The translations under genes were made by a program, and so were the position numbers. This document shows positions 24,001-29,547 of a stretch of DNA of 64,000 nt, piece by piece. Positions within the stretch are counted from its first letter, which is position 1; every line of letters begins with the position of its first letter. Source of the DNA: Leguminivora glycinivorella. Its lineage: Eukaryota > Arthropoda > Insecta > Lepidoptera > Tortricidae. The stretch spans positions 23,694,695 to 23,758,694 of the forward strand of contig NC_062982.1 in assembly GCF_023078275.1 (NCBI RefSeq). The letters are read 5' to 3'. The notes under the pieces were generated by a model. The model saw nothing but the letters and a program-made list of their open reading frames with translations. It did not search any database and had not been told where the DNA came from.

Positions 24001-25146
24001 CTACACAAGCCTGTGGCCGCCAAACTGGACTGGTCCCACATCCCACCAAAAACAAGTAGTCTATGAGCTATCGGCAATAGAAACGGATAAAGTACCTACT
24101 ACCTAAGTCTCGCTCTCTCATTTATTTACACGGAAGCAACTATCTTTTGTTTCGTTTCTATAGCCCATCGCTCACTCGCTTTTGGTGGCACCAGTGCCTA
24201 AAGGACTGTTGTACTGGGACCACGTGGTCACGCTGAGTCAGTGGCAGGGTGATGGATAGCCCCACTACACAAGTTTGAACTGAAAAAGTCTAAATTATAA
24301 AGACAATGTCTTAAATAGTACATAGTGCAACAAGGGGAGGAAGTTAAATATTACTAACGAGAGTAAGTTAAATCGCGACGGCTTGCCGGAGCGATTTAAA
24401 GACTCGAGTTTGTAATATTCATACTCCCCGAGTTACACACAATGTTTTTCATCACACTCGCAATGTAAAAAATATGTAAATAGATGTAAAAAGGTTAAGT
24501 ACCGTACAAGAAACTTCATTATTCCCTTGGGAGAACCATTTTTCTATAACTCACGCTCCGCCTGCGTGCAATAGCACATTTAAAGTGCGGGTGTGATGAA
24601 AAAATTTTGTTTTTATTTTTTATAAGAACACATGACATATTTCTTTATTTCAATACACATTTAAAAAAAAAAGTAGTCATCATCAGTGTAGTTGATAGTA
24701 AATAGGTGGCGCTAAAAATCGAGGTACGATTCTTAATATAAAATATGTAAATCCTATATAAAAAAAACCCTAAAAATAATCCTTGCCCGTAATAACATAT
24801 TTTTTTTTAATTTTCAGATAGCTACGAAGAGAAGCAATACAGCCACATAGAGTTCGTCCTCAGCTACACTGAGCTCAAGAGCGAAGTCCACTGGTGGGGC
24901 TTCGGGGTCCCCCCCCTCAACAAGGTGACGCTACTCGGCCAAGAGCTGCCCGTACAATCCGTCTCCATCAACAACGCACCCTGTGTCAAGACTTGTCAGT
25001 TCAGCTATAATGGTCAAACTAAGGTACTTGAGATATATAATATGACTCTAGCTTTGGACAAGCCGTTCAGTATTAAGTGGAGTTTTAAAATGATGACGCC
25101 GTTTGTGAACAGAGTGGAGAAGATTAGGAACGGTACGATTAATTGA
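1..25146 (+). CDS. Glycoside hydrolase family 31, lysosomal alpha-glucosidase-like (5' end outside window)
   Basis: The product should hydrolyse terminal alpha-1,4-glucosidic bonds of glycogen or maltose, probably in the lysosome or secreted. Ten exons are read: 1-141, 1291-1400, 3109-3225, 4010-4209, 5785-5918, 8984-9135, 9894-10042, 18531-18732, 19402-19546 and 24828-25146 (TGA). All have GT donors and AG acceptors, and phases agree at each join. About 555 residues are encoded; the family is usually 850-950, so the signal peptide, trefoil region and start of the barrel lie upstream. GH31 marks in order: WI|DMNEPSN with the nucleophile Asp at the start of exon 4, RYAGHWSGD with the acid/base Asp in exon 5, GADICGF, YPFSRNHN, YRLLPYYYT, and GGGIIPLQ in the C-terminal beta domain. 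Similarity to animal acid alpha-glucosidase runs along the whole stretch. A polyadenylation signal follows at 25221. Odd: four exons have partial tandem copies downstream. Orthology to GAA is inferred, so no symbol is given. Confidence 0.93.
142..649 (+). other. Start of GH31 intron 1, no feature seen
   Basis: AT-rich intron sequence following a GTGAGT donor. I see no open reading frame, inverted repeat or known repeat here. Confidence 0.5.
650..1160 (+). mobile_element. Dispersed non-coding repeat (GGGGCGGCTCACTCCGCG family)
   Basis: It opens with GGGGCGGCTCACTCCGCG and closes near GTACTTGTACTATTATATAT. The same start and a nearly identical end (GTACTTGTACTTTTATATAT) bound a shorter insertion at 27348-27478. 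Short frames across the GC-rich head (607-795) are not genes. Superfamily not determined; ends approximate. Confidence 0.4.
1520..1925 (+). mobile_element. Dispersed repeat A (copy 1), interrupted by a small inverted-repeat element
   Basis: This stretch matches 32088-32290 in the same orientation, sharing TGATATCATGATTTTAAAAT, ACAGCGCCATCTAG, ATACATTTCAGGGG and CCAGTATTAAATCG. Copy 1 is interrupted at 1724-1891; the second copy is not, so it serves as an empty site. Repeat family unknown. Confidence 0.6.
1724..1891. mobile_element. MITE with GTAGCCGAATGGCA terminal inverted repeats
   Basis: Inverted ends GTAGCCGAATGGCA (from 1733) and TGCCATTCGGCTAC bracket a GC-rich centre with no reading frame. 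Comparison with the uninterrupted repeat at 32261-32284 places the insertion between CTTTGTCAGT and CCAGTATTAAAT and makes it about 168 bp. Confidence 0.65.
2113..2630. mobile_element. Non-autonomous hAT-like element, 518 bp
   Basis: Terminal inverted repeats TAGGGATGTACCGACTAG... and ...AGTCGGTACATCCCTA are flanked by a perfect 8-bp direct repeat, GAAATAAT (2105-2112 and 2631-2638), as hAT transposases make. The subterminal regions are packed with CGACTAGTCGG motifs that could be transposase binding sites. No coding capacity. Confidence 0.85.
2735..2875. mobile_element. Small imperfect inverted-repeat element
   Basis: GTGACGTTATCT and TTATTGCCGATGGCGCTT on the left pair with AGCGCCATCGACAATAA and AGATAATGTCAC on the right, forming an imperfect foldback around a short loop. 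No frame or clear duplication seen. Confidence 0.4.
3109..3660 (+). repeat. 181-bp tandem triplication of GH31 exon 3 tail plus donor
   Basis: Exon 3 (3109-3225) and the first part of its intron recur twice at a 181-bp period (AAGATATCGAC at 3118, 3299 and 3480). Copies 2 and 3 lack the TGG-AAT start of the exon and its CAG acceptor but keep the frame through FDGAWI and the GTGAGT donor. Copy 3 has lost a codon and changes the Asp of PFDGAW to Val. Only copy 1 has both splice sites, so the others look like pseudo-exons. Confidence 0.85.
4010..4209 (+). CDS. GH31 exon 4 carrying the catalytic nucleophile
   Basis: The exon begins directly with the nucleophile codon (GAT, 4010-4012), so the WIDMNEPSN signature is split across an intron: WI closes exon 3 and DMNEPSN opens exon 4. 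The acceptor is TTTGTACAG and the donor is TT|GTGAGT (phase 2). The rest encodes the loop before the acid/base region, ending HNLYSLTEAIATD. The 100 bases after the donor contain a decayed copy of part of this exon. Confidence 0.9.
4226..4330 (+). repeat. Decayed partial copy of GH31 exon 4
   Basis: Just after the exon 4 donor the sequence repeats CATACAAGCCCCATAC, CTGACGGTCTCCGCTC, CATTTG-like GACGC and ATTGGCACAACTTTTTACTC, matching parts of the exon with substitutions and a deletion. The frame is not maintained. Confidence 0.7.
4590..4720 (+). mobile_element. Fragment of a dispersed repeat (CATCGTAGCTCCCGA family)
   Basis: CATCGTAGCTCCCGAGCGG, ATGAACCGATTTAGAT, TTCTTAGCCATGTTTC and GAAAATCGGTCCACTA recur at 23712-23912, 26037-26220 (reverse) and 59826-60116. 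This copy lacks the usual CCCCGACGCAAAAACGAC end. Confidence 0.6.
4915..5697. mobile_element. Non-autonomous Tc1/mariner-pogo-like element, 783 bp
   Basis: Ends are CAGTGAAACCTGG and CCAGGTTTCACTG, bounded by TA on both sides (4913-4914 and 5698-5699). The interior repeats a theme like ACCTCTATTAGTGAGAC many times inward from both ends, an unusually long iterated subterminal region. No transposase frame. Confidence 0.75.
5785..5918 (+). CDS. GH31 exon 5 carrying the acid/base aspartate
   Basis: The exon encodes ISRSTFAGSGRYAGHWSGD, the second GH31 signature; the acid/base Asp codon is GAC at 5876-5878. The acceptor is CTCTTCCAG and the donor is CCTG|GTATAT. It is the first and only complete member of a 145-bp tandem family: later copies lack 18 bases encoding part of the GSGRYA segment but keep the catalytic Asp and the donor. 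Confidence 0.9.
5785..6465 (+). repeat. 145-bp tandem array of GH31 exon 5 tail plus donor
   Basis: After true exon 5, copies start at ATTCGCGGCAAGCG at 5961, 6106, 6251 and 6396 with a fixed 145-bp period; the last is truncated near 6465. Copies carry an identical 18-bp in-frame deletion relative to the exon, keep GHWSGD coding and the CCTG|GTATAT donor, and have no acceptor or pyrimidine tract. The shared deletion means copies 2-5 descend from one deleted ancestor. Confidence 0.9.
6510..7987 (+). mobile_element. 5'-truncated RTE-like LINE with 15-bp target-site duplication
   Basis: The insertion ends in an AAG microsatellite and is flanked by a perfect 15-bp direct repeat, ATAGTTTAGACTTTA (6495-6509 and 7988-8002). 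It contains one open reading frame from 6512. Truncation at the 5' end, a simple-repeat tail and a variable-length duplication are the marks of target-primed reverse transcription. It lies about 30 bp beyond the exon 5 array. Confidence 0.9.
6512..7960 (+). CDS. LINE reverse transcriptase, C-terminal 482 residues
   Basis: This is the polymerase of a non-LTR retrotransposon. Visible in order: GPDEIPSDLL (fingers), NYRAIKLTSH, FIDLEKAFDRVP (motif A, first catalytic Asp), HQGSTLSPLLF (motif B), YADDIVLIAE (motif C with both Asp), YLGS, and the C-terminal region with LRWYGHV and GRRPTTWMG. The frame is intact to TAG, but the endonuclease and N-terminal RT are missing because the insertion is 5'-truncated; the ATG at 6512 is simply the first Met after the break. 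GRRP/TTW-type ending and tail suggest the RTE group; the clade is not proved. It cannot move by itself. Confidence 0.9.
   Translation: MKNGKATGPDEIPSDLLKMTGSAGLSWLTNLFNLVLTHGRMPDGWRQSNLVPFYKGKGDVAECGNYRAIKLTSHVLKIWESVIARRLLKLTTVTPNQCGFTSGVGTIDAIHTVRILLEKYKGLKKDLHLVFIDLEKAFDRVPRELMWQALRAQLVPENYIRILKDMYYSIRTRILCPAGTGTEFEVNVGVHQGSTLSPLLFNIVMNYVTEDLQKPAPWSLLYADDIVLIAETLPEIQTDLTAWCTALERRGLRVSRSKTEYMYCNFSGKVKPTNAMQQPHLDHTPLKQVDHFKYLGSVLTSTASIDKDIENRKTTAWLKWRSLTGVLCDVKMPIEVKGNIYKRAVRPALMYGSECWATRKSDEQKLHVTEMKMLRWSGGVTLKDRVRNEYIRGTFKVACITDKLQENRLRWYGHVMRRNKEHMTRVVMEIEEPKRGPGRRPTTWMGTISKDMKTTDLKPETAQKRPEWRLRTRRADPKRHGK
8003..8983 (+). other. GH31 intron 5, no further feature seen
   Basis: AT-rich intron sequence between the LINE and the exon 6 acceptor (TTTTGCAG, 8976-8983). 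I see no coding frame or clear inverted repeat. Confidence 0.4.
9458..9735. mobile_element. Palindromic MITE (GGGCATTTTCAGAATTTGGG), 278 bp
   Basis: The element folds on itself: left end GGGCATTTTCAGAATTTGGG, right end CCCAAATTCTGAAAATGCCC, with further pairing of GTTGTTAACAAAAATTAAC and TTTGTGACGA blocks. Two interrupted relatives lie at 23490-23995 and 27985-28935. Confidence 0.8.
9740..9842 (-). mobile_element. Fragment of a dispersed repeat, reverse copy of the 14.0-kb one
   Basis: CTTAAAGCCTGGCAACGCAC, GTGTCCATGGGCGGCAGTGA and TTACCATCAGGCGACCTGTC are the reverse complement of blocks at 14007-14112. The family is common in lepidopteran sequence; its class is not determined here. Confidence 0.6.
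10135..11178 (+). pseudogene. CR1-like LINE 3' fragment: RT C-terminus with frameshift, 3' UTR and TGATTT tail
   Basis: Frame 10135-10551 encodes LYKAQVRSCMEYCCHLWDG and RRARRLIGD, the C-terminal thumb-side region typical of Jockey/CR1-type LINE polymerases; the reading then passes to another frame (10313-10621) with RTKRFASSFLMRTAKEWNML. The shift near 10390-10430 breaks the gene. After the stop come a 3' UTR (SSS-like TTTCCATCAGGT and GGCCAATCACTGGCC motifs) and three TTTTGA units at the end. Part of the same 3' end recurs near 52105-52285. Confidence 0.75.
11280..11880 (+). pseudogene. LINE RT C-terminal fragment (172 residues)
   Basis: The open frame 11333-11851 contains TRRLIQRVQNACYRYCY, RRHLHLACLLFSVI and FRYLATKCWNDIPPPLR, the last being the usual end of Jockey/CR1-group polymerases (K/A-W-N-x-L/I-P). 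No catalytic motifs remain. The first 80 bases (GATCTCGGAAACCGCTCTAA, GGGGGTTTTCGGGGGTGAAA) look like a separate dispersed repeat joined in frame by chance. Confidence 0.7.
11881..12515 (+). other. GH31 intron 7, no clear feature
   Basis: AT-rich intron sequence. Short motifs such as CCGAAACTACAAAAGCTAGA resemble edges of other repeats but no complete element can be drawn. Confidence 0.35.
12519..12712 (-). mobile_element. 3' part of the CCGGCC/GGGTTCCGTA repeat with (TCCG)n
   Basis: AGGGTTCCGTAGTCAACTAG, TATAGTTTCGCCATGTCTG, a run of about 15 TCCG units (12558-12617) and GATAATCTCAGTAACCGT are the reverse complement of the end of the complete copy at 30690-31227. Confidence 0.75.
12934..12962. 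repeat. Perfect short hairpin
   Basis: CGCCTCAAATCT and AGATTTGAGGCG are perfect inverted repeats with a 3-4 base loop, at the edge of the 121/130-bp repeat unit. Confidence 0.6.
13150..13740 (+). repeat. Tandem array of 121/130-bp units
   Basis: CAGTGACATTTGGTGCA recurs at 13209, 13330, 13461, 13591 and (decayed) 13712, with spacings of 121, 131, 130 and 121. Each unit also holds GGAACTGCTGATGATGG and TAAGAACAGCATGCA. A lone divergent unit sits at 12840-12920. Short frames in it are not genes. Confidence 0.85.
14003..14240 (+). mobile_element. Fragment of a dispersed lepidopteran repeat
   Basis: CTGCCTGATGGTAAGCGATC, GCCGCCCATGGACACC, GTGCGTTGCCGGCCTTTAAG and TACGCTCTTTTCTTGAAGG form a stretch I recognise as widespread in moth genomes. 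It is open for 80 codons on the minus strand, but no domain is visible. Confidence 0.6.
14269..15196 (-). mobile_element. Decayed Tc1/mariner-type transposon, 928 bp
   Basis: The 25-bp ends (CACCGTGTCCAATAAGT...) differ at two positions and are flanked by TA (14267-14268, 15197-15198). The minus strand retains transposase traces: a QQDAPPAHS-like stretch near 14690 followed by EWPPRPPGLGVLDYFVWS near 14600, matching the second and third acidic blocks of DDE transposases (usual QDNAPAH and WPPxSPDLNPLDYF). Several stop codons and a changed SPD motif show it is dead. Confidence 0.75.
15505..15840 (+). mobile_element. 5' part of the CCGGCC/GGGTTCCGTA repeat
   Basis: AACCGGCCAAAAGCGTCTCG, CCACGCTCAGTGTAGGGTTC and GTACCCTAATAAAACATTT match 30690-31050 in the same orientation. 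It stops where the 120-bp minisatellite begins. Confidence 0.8.
15842..16800 (-). repeat. 120-bp minisatellite, 8 units, open frame on minus strand
   Basis: Eight units at an exact 120-bp period (TGAGCCCRAACATGATGG at about 15871, 15991, 16111 and so on). Because 120 is divisible by three, the minus strand stays open for 293 codons (16723-15842), repeating a 40-residue unit that includes FGLIRFGLTSTIELDEVQ and GGGQQNCYSPHHNPI. No upstream exon, promoter or homologue is seen and it lies in the GH31 intron, so I annotate a repeat, not a gene. Units differ by only a few substitutions; the outermost unit (16712-16800) is more diverged. Confidence 0.85.
16801..17685 (+). other. GH31 intron 7, no clear feature
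   Basis: AT-rich intron with one GC-richer patch (16930-17065: AGTTTACGGCACTTCTCGG, GAGCGCTCGGCGCAGACTG). I do not recognise it and see no frame. Confidence 0.35.
17686..17962 (+). mobile_element. LINE/SINE 3' end with (TATC)n tail
   Basis: A T-rich stretch ending TGTGTTTGCAGTCTGCCAAA, AATAAATGACT and then six TATC units. A polyadenylation-like AATAAA followed by a short-unit tail is how many insect LINE 3' ends finish. A relative with (TTATC)n is at 23370-23470. Confidence 0.5.
18066..18150 (+). mobile_element. tRNA-like sequence, probably a SINE head or tRNA pseudogene
   Basis: GCTTAGCTCAGTCG resembles box A and GGGTTTCGAATCCC resembles box B but with an added T, which would disturb the T loop. 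Length is about that of a tRNA and a T-run follows. I cannot fold a standard acceptor stem, so a functional tRNA is unlikely. Confidence 0.45.
18914..19140. mobile_element. MITE, TA-flanked, CAGCGGGGCAAAT ends
   Basis: CAGCGGGGCAAAT and ATTTGCCCCGCTG bound a 227-bp element between TA dinucleotides. A relative with nested DNA lies at 27272-27604. Confidence 0.75.
19402..22058 (+). repeat. 139-bp tandem array (about 19 copies) of GH31 exon 9 tail plus donor
   Basis: The first copy is the true exon 9 (19402-19546; acceptor CATGGCAG, donor CTCA|GTGAGT). Eighteen more copies of its last 93-110 bases plus the first part of the intron follow head to tail to about 22058; the period is 139 bp, with 138 in at least four copies through single-base deletions in the GC-rich stretch. 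All later copies share substitutions absent from copy 1 (GTGAGCACGGCG becomes GTGAACACAGCC), so they were amplified from one secondary copy. Every copy keeps the donor; none has a normal acceptor with a pyrimidine tract. The many frames on both strands are by-products of GC richness. Confidence 0.95.
22102..22440. mobile_element. Long foldback element, about 115-bp arms
   Basis: The left arm (ATAAATTAAATATAACAAGA ... ATAGATGGCGCCACAAAAAA) is almost perfectly repeated in reverse on the right, around an inner loop that is itself partly inverted (GATTGGCATTAAG/ACTTAACGCCATC). No frame. It starts 45 bases after the 139-bp array. Confidence 0.8.
22441..23369 (+). other. GH31 intron 9, no clear feature
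   Basis: AT-rich intron between the foldback element and a LINE tail. I see no coding frame or complete repeat. Confidence 0.4.
23370..23470 (+). mobile_element. LINE 3' tail with (TTATC)n
   Basis: GTGTGCCCTGACAGGGTGTC, AAATAAACATC and then four TTATC-type units. Same build as the tail at 17686-17962. Confidence 0.45.
23490..23995. mobile_element. Copy 2 of the 9.46-kb palindromic MITE family, with an inserted repeat
   Basis: It shares GAAAGTTGTTAACAAAAATT, TTTCAATAAAAATATTG and TTAATTGTCGTCACAAAACT with 9458-9735. It is split at 23712-23912 by the ACGCAAAAACGAC repeat. Its left part carries an additional hairpin: TTAGAAAACGGCCG / CGGCCGTTTTCTAA (23500-23535). Confidence 0.7.
23712..23912 (+). 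mobile_element. ACGCAAAAACGAC dispersed repeat, nested
   Basis: CCCCACGCAAAAACGACGG, GACGTGTCTGTCTGTC, CATAGCTCCCGAACGG and TTCTTAGCCATGTTTCATG ending GTCGGGGGTTTTT. It lies inside the palindromic element above, so it is the younger of the two. Confidence 0.7.
24034..24193. mobile_element. Small inverted-repeat element (CCACCAAAA ends)
   Basis: CCCACCAAAAACAAGTAG and CTCGCTTTTGGTGGC face each other around TCTCTCATTTATTTACACGG. Another copy is split by an insertion at 30628-31316. Confidence 0.45.
24207..24257 (+). repeat. Isolated decayed copy of the GH31 exon 9 end
   Basis: TTGTACTGGGACCACGTGGTCACGCTGAGTCAGTGGCAGGGTGATGGA parallels the exon 9 end and donor of the 139-bp unit, with about eight changes; the donor is lost (GAGTCAGT). 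It is 2.1 kb beyond the array. Confidence 0.65.
24263..24827 (+). other. End of GH31 intron 9
   Basis: AT-rich intron ending in a long T-run and TTTTCAG acceptor (24821-24827). No other feature seen. Confidence 0.45.
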
Positions 25147-25220
25147 ACAAAATAGGGTTGTAGGTTGGGTTTTAGGGATGGGAAAAAAACGCATGCTAAA
25201 ATACTCAAAATTGCGTTTTT

Positions 25221-25226
25221 AATAAA
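25221..25226 (+). promoter_or_regulatory. Polyadenylation signal of the GH31 gene
   Basis: An AATAAA hexamer lies 75 bases after the GH31 stop codon in an AT-rich stretch. It is the first canonical hexamer downstream and fits the expected 3' end of the transcript. Confidence 0.5.
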
Positions 25227-25435
25227 ATTTAAAATCGACTGAGAGTTAATAGCTCTCGGACTTTGAGACTTTGAAACTTCCTGTGCTTGTATTAACTAAA
25301 TGTCATAGACGGTACCTTTAAAATAACATTTTCACCGGCGAGGCTGTCAAATCTAGTCAAAAATTGCCACCAAGTTACCTTTTGTAATAAAGTTCAAAGT
25401 CTGAGAGTCCATAGAGTTGAGAAAATTAGGAATGA

Positions 25436-25625
25436 TACGATCATTTGAACGGTAAGAGCGTTCGACTTTCCGGGGTCGTGGGTTCGAACCCCGGCTCGTA
25501 CTAATGAGTTTTTCGGAACTTATGTGCGAAATGTCATTTGATATTTGCTAGTCGCTTTTCGGTGGAGGAAAACATCGTACTACGTGTACGATTGTTGCTA
25601 ACGCTCAAAATCAATTAAGAAAAGT
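25436..25625 (+). mobile_element. tRNA-derived SINE
   Basis: Box B GGGTTCGAACCCC and an upstream GGTAAGAGCGTTCGACTTTC give the tRNA-like head; the body TAATGAGTTTTTCGGAACTT, CATTTGATATTTGCTAG and TTCGGTGGAGGAAAACATCG is a form I recognise as common in moth genomes. The head is incomplete at its 5' side and the 3' tail is lost. Confidence 0.75.
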
Positions 25626-25874
25626 AGGATGCGTTCATCGAAAAGTTACTCTATTTTAACAAGAGCTCTTTTTGTGTATAAGAATCCCTTGTAGAGATTA
25701 CTAGAGCGCGTTTCAGAAACGATTTTGTACGTTTCTCGGTAAAGTTCAAAATTAAATGAGAGTCGTGGAATTGAGGGATTGTGCATTTTTTGCATTTTGC
25801 AAATTACGTCAATATTGTAGAATTTTATAAGAAAAATCTTAGCTGTCGTGTAGGATAAAGTTACCCTTATAAGG

Positions 25875-26295
25875 TACAGTCGCGTTCAATAACATCTACA
25901 CACTTAGGGAAACAAATATATCTGTAAGTACATTTTTGGTTCGTAGAGATTAGCATGATTTGGATGTAACGAGTAATAGTAAAGAAATATACCTACATAA
26001 ATAAATAACCTAACCACAAAATTAAAATTTTGAATAAACCCCCGACCGCGACATAGTGGACCGATTTTCATGAAACATGGCTAAGAACACTCCCGTCTAA
26101 TTCGGCTTTCAAACAAATAAAACTAAATCTAAATCGGTTTATCCATTCGGGAGCTACGATGCCACAGATAGACACACACACAAACAGACGTTAACAAACA
26201 TTTTTGCGTCGGGGGTAAAAAACAAGACACATTTAGAGTTGTGTTCAGATATTTTTGTTCGCGTAAGTTTGTAAAAATAACTGAACGCGATTATA
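25875..26295. mobile_element. Possible inverted-repeat element (TCGCGTTCA ends) with nested repeat
   Basis: TACAGTCGCGTTCAATAAC on the left and AACTGAACGCGATTATAG on the right are roughly inverted. Inside, 26037-26220 is a reverse copy of the ACGCAAAAACGAC family (CCCCGACCGCGACATAGTGG ... TTTTTGCGTCGGGGG). Confidence 0.45.
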
Positions 26296-26489
26296 GCAAT
26301 AATAAATCTCATAAATATAGGTGTAAGTTTAAACCTATTACAATAAGCGATATGAGAAAGTGAATTGTGAAAATATTACACTATGTCTGTCCCATTTTAA
26401 CTGTTTATGTACATAAATCCTAATATTTGAAAACAATAAAAACCGGGTGCTTGTCATATGTTCAATAATTGGTATTCTATTCACCTTAA

Positions 26490-26742
26490 AGCCCCCCCAT
26501 ACACGATACGATTCATAGTTTCGATCGATTGGACAGATGTGGCGATCGGTCGTCGCATCGAAAGTGCCAGCCATTACCACACACTTTCGATCCATCGTTG
26601 CGATATTCATACTTGCACAGGATTTTGTTGTGATGTGCGATATCGTATGCGATCAAGTAAATCATTAACGATATTGACATACACTGTCGATCGGTCGTTG
26701 CGATTAATCGTACCGTATCGTACCGTGAATGGGGGGCTTTAT
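26490..26742. mobile_element. MITE with AAAGCCCCCCAT ends
   Basis: AAAGCCCCCCATACACG and CGTGAATGGGGGGCTTT bound a 250-bp AT/CG-mixed interior rich in CGATCG-type motifs (TTTCGATCGATTGG, TGTCGATCGGTCGTTGCGAT). No frame of its own. Confidence 0.7.
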
Positions 26743-27271
26743 TCGTGTATTATAAGTCATTTGCAATAATATTATGAACAACGAAAAACGCAATAATAAT
26801 TGCATTCTCGATAAGTCTAGCGCGACTAAGTATAGACTCGCGCGCGAGCAACTCATGCTAGATGTACTGGGGGGTTACCACGAAGCCTTTCACTCATTCA
26901 GAGAAAAAAAAAACAAAGAAAAAAGAAACAGGGTGCGTTGTTCGAGAGAAAGGGACAGCTATACCAGTCATATAGCTCCGTCCCTCTCTCTCAACCTAAA
27001 TTGAACGGCAATAGTTGTTCATGGTGTTCTTACTCGTATATAATAATAAGCCCTTGTTTTGATGTCAAATATACTTGCTATTATTTTCTAAACAATGAGG
27101 CTAAATGTAGCTTTCTATACAAAATTTTGTATGGAAAGCGACAACACATAATGGAAAATTCGATCAATTCCTGCGATAGTGATTCTTAGTCAAGCAATGT
27201 CTCACGCGTTTGGCTCAGAAAATCATTATAGGTCTAGTCATAAGATTAATAGATGTATTAATAATAAGGTA
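26743..27271 (+). other. Intergenic, no clear feature
   Basis: Short open frames (26774-27004) carry no recognisable domain. Nothing else seen. Confidence 0.35.
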
Positions 27272-27604
27272 CATCGGATTTAAGCTCGACTGGGGGGGGC
27301 AATTGCAACTAATCCATTTTTTCCATTATTACCAGGGGCGGCTCACTCCGCGTTTCTTCCATACATTTCGACAGTAAAGTTTGACAACCTTCACGCTGCG
27401 CAATAGAACTCAATGTCGCATGCAGTCCGTTGACAGGTTGTTCAGAGTGAGCCTACTGTACTTGTACTTTTATATATTATGAACACGCCTACCATATATA
27501 ACCGGTGGACGGTTGGCATGGTTGGTATTTAATAATGCAAAACATTGTACAACATGGAAAAAGGACCAGTTACATTTTCCCCCCAGTCGAGATTTGCCCC
27601 GCTG
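27272..27604. mobile_element. TA-flanked MITE (18.9-kb family) with nested insertion
   Basis: The right end ATTTGCCCCGCTG and CATATATAACCGGTGGAC match the 18914-19140 element; the left end has decayed (CATCGGATTTAAGCTCGACT). The stretch 27348-27478 is a short member of the GGGGCGGCTCACTCCGCG family placed inside it. Confidence 0.65.
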
Positions 27605-27757
27605 TACCTTAACGTTTTTTGTATTATTTTTATATTTACGTGTTTTACTTAGTAGTCATTTTAGATGTCCACTAAAAAGTATTGCGATTCTTATAGTATT
27701 GTAAGAAATGAAGTTAGCTCTTGTATCTCTTTTCCATTAAATAGGTACCTTAGTGTG

Positions 27758-27893
27758 CAGTCAACCAACTGGAACCCTAGGCCACTCTACAACCATGTCA
27801 AAATGACAAGCAGTAAGAGATTTCTTACAATCTGATTTATAACATCACTGTGACATAGTTCTACGGTGGCCCAGGGTTCCAATTGGTTGACTG
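27758..27893. mobile_element. MITE with CAGTCAACCAAYTGGAACCC ends
   Basis: CAGTCAACCAACTGGAACCC and GGGTTCCAATTGGTTGACTG are 20-bp inverted ends with one mismatch, 136 bp overall; TA follows on the right and TG precedes on the left. Confidence 0.7.
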
Positions 27894-27984
27894 TACTGTA
27901 CCTACATCTACTGTAATTATTAATTCGGTTAGATCCCGATTCATAAATACTTGAAACCAATTCTTATAGACAATCCATTTCTTA

Positions 27985-28935
27985 TAGGGGCATTTTCGAA
28001 TTAGCGTAAGTCATAAACAAAAACTCACTGTCAGTTTTGTGACGATAAAAATAAAAATATTGTTTTTGTGTTAATTACATAAACTTTAAGCGATAATCTA
28101 CATTCAGAATGTGAAAAAAGTAAATTTTTAAGACATATTTTATGCTTAAGAGGGCTTTCGTGTGAAAAACAGTGAAATCGCAACCGAGCGCTTCATCATA
28201 CCGTGTGTGGTATCAAATTAAAGGGCTTTGCGAGTAGTTTACAAATATATATCACACTATAGGACTTTTTCTACTTGGTCTAACAAAATATGAGAAAATG
28301 TCCAAAAGTGGTAATAATTGTACCGATGAAGGCTCGTTTTCAAAAAATTGCCAAAAATAAATAATAGCAATTTGTAATCACTAAGGCATAACAGCAATTT
28401 AAGTAAACATTGCAGATTAATTAAGTACAAAAATTACTTCGATGTGATGTAGATTTTCAAAGAAAATGTCACTTAATTTTAGGTAATTTCTGAAAAAAAT
28501 TGAATTCGTCTTAGCCTCGTTTACTCTTTTTCAAAACCTTATAATAAAAATGTAGTCTGAGAAGATTGTAGTACAGGATATACGAATTATAAATTTACCT
28601 GTTTTAGTATTCAAAATTGTCCAAATTTTACAAATAAGATTGACTAATTCAGCTCTATACGTGAGTTTTTCTAAACGTGCATTAGAAAAAAAATCATAAT
28701 TAATTTAGTGAGTTAGTTTTCAAAAATCCAGTCTTATAAAAATCAAGATAATAAGATGTTCTAACTGAAACTTGAATTAAATAAATCTATTGGATAACGG
28801 AAAGTGCAGTATTTCACCGACTAAAACTATCAATTTTACATTCTTTTGACGTTTTTTTTGAAAGCACCCTTAATTGTCGTCACAAAACTGACAGCGAGTT
28901 AATTTTTGTTAACGACTTACGCTAAATGCTCATAG
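27985..28935. mobile_element. Copy 3 of the 9.46-kb palindromic MITE family, split by a TTAA insertion
   Basis: Left half (AGGGGCATTTTCGAATT, TTTTGTGACGATAA, GATAATCTACATTC) and right half (TTAATTGTCGTCACAAAACT) match 9458-9735 and are separated by 28150-28869. Confidence 0.75.
28150..28869. mobile_element. piggyBac-like non-autonomous insertion, 720 bp, TTAA duplication
   Basis: It is flanked by TTAA on both sides (28146-28149 and 28870-28873) and breaks the palindromic MITE exactly at its single TTAA. Ends are loosely inverted (AGGGCTTTC and GAAAGCACCC). No transposase frame; the interior is AT-rich. Confidence 0.65.
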
Positions 28936-29206
28936 ACAATTCATCTAAGAATATTAAGATTACTTATAAGATAGGTACATACCCTCCCCAATTCTTAATA
29001 TTTTAGCTATTGCACAAAAGAACCCACGCACAAAATTCATCGTGTATTATTGAGAAAACCTGAAAGTTAAGAATAGCATAGTTATAATAGCTTTGTTATA
29101 TGTAGGTATATAACGAAACCCTTTTGATGCCATGAACCCTCTAAATACTTAGGTCGTCTGTCGTGCCTGCAACGCCAATGACTTGCACTTAAGACGATAC
29201 AGGAGG

Positions 29207-29547
29207 GGTCAATTCTCCATACAAACGCTCTCGACTATTTCCTCCCTGGTTTTTGAAGATAGAGCACTGATTTTTTCAACACAGATTATTATTATTTTTA
29301 TCTGTGTCGAACCGTTTTGCATTTTTTGATACCTATTTTTATTTTTAAAGATGCTAGAGCCCATCAAAAATCTTCAAAAACGGCCTTATTGATTATGGCG
29401 CAAAAAAAGGTTTGGTATTAAAAATTGGTAACAATTAGCCAAAAAAACTAAACGGTCCGACACGGATAATTTCATTGTTATTCAGATTCTCAAATTTCGT
29501 TACGATTGATTAAATTGTAAAGGAGGAAACAGTCGAGAGCGGACCCC
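29207..29547. mobile_element. MITE with CGCTCTCGACT ends
   Basis: CAAACGCTCTCGACTATTTC and GAAACAGTCGAGAGCGGACC are inverted, and TCTGTGTCGAACCGTTT and AAACGGTCCGACACGGA pair further in. Length about 340 bp. Confidence 0.6.

Noticed and set aside
25455..25505. Functional tRNA gene
   Set aside because: Box B is good but the 5' part is incomplete and the sequence runs on into a SINE body.
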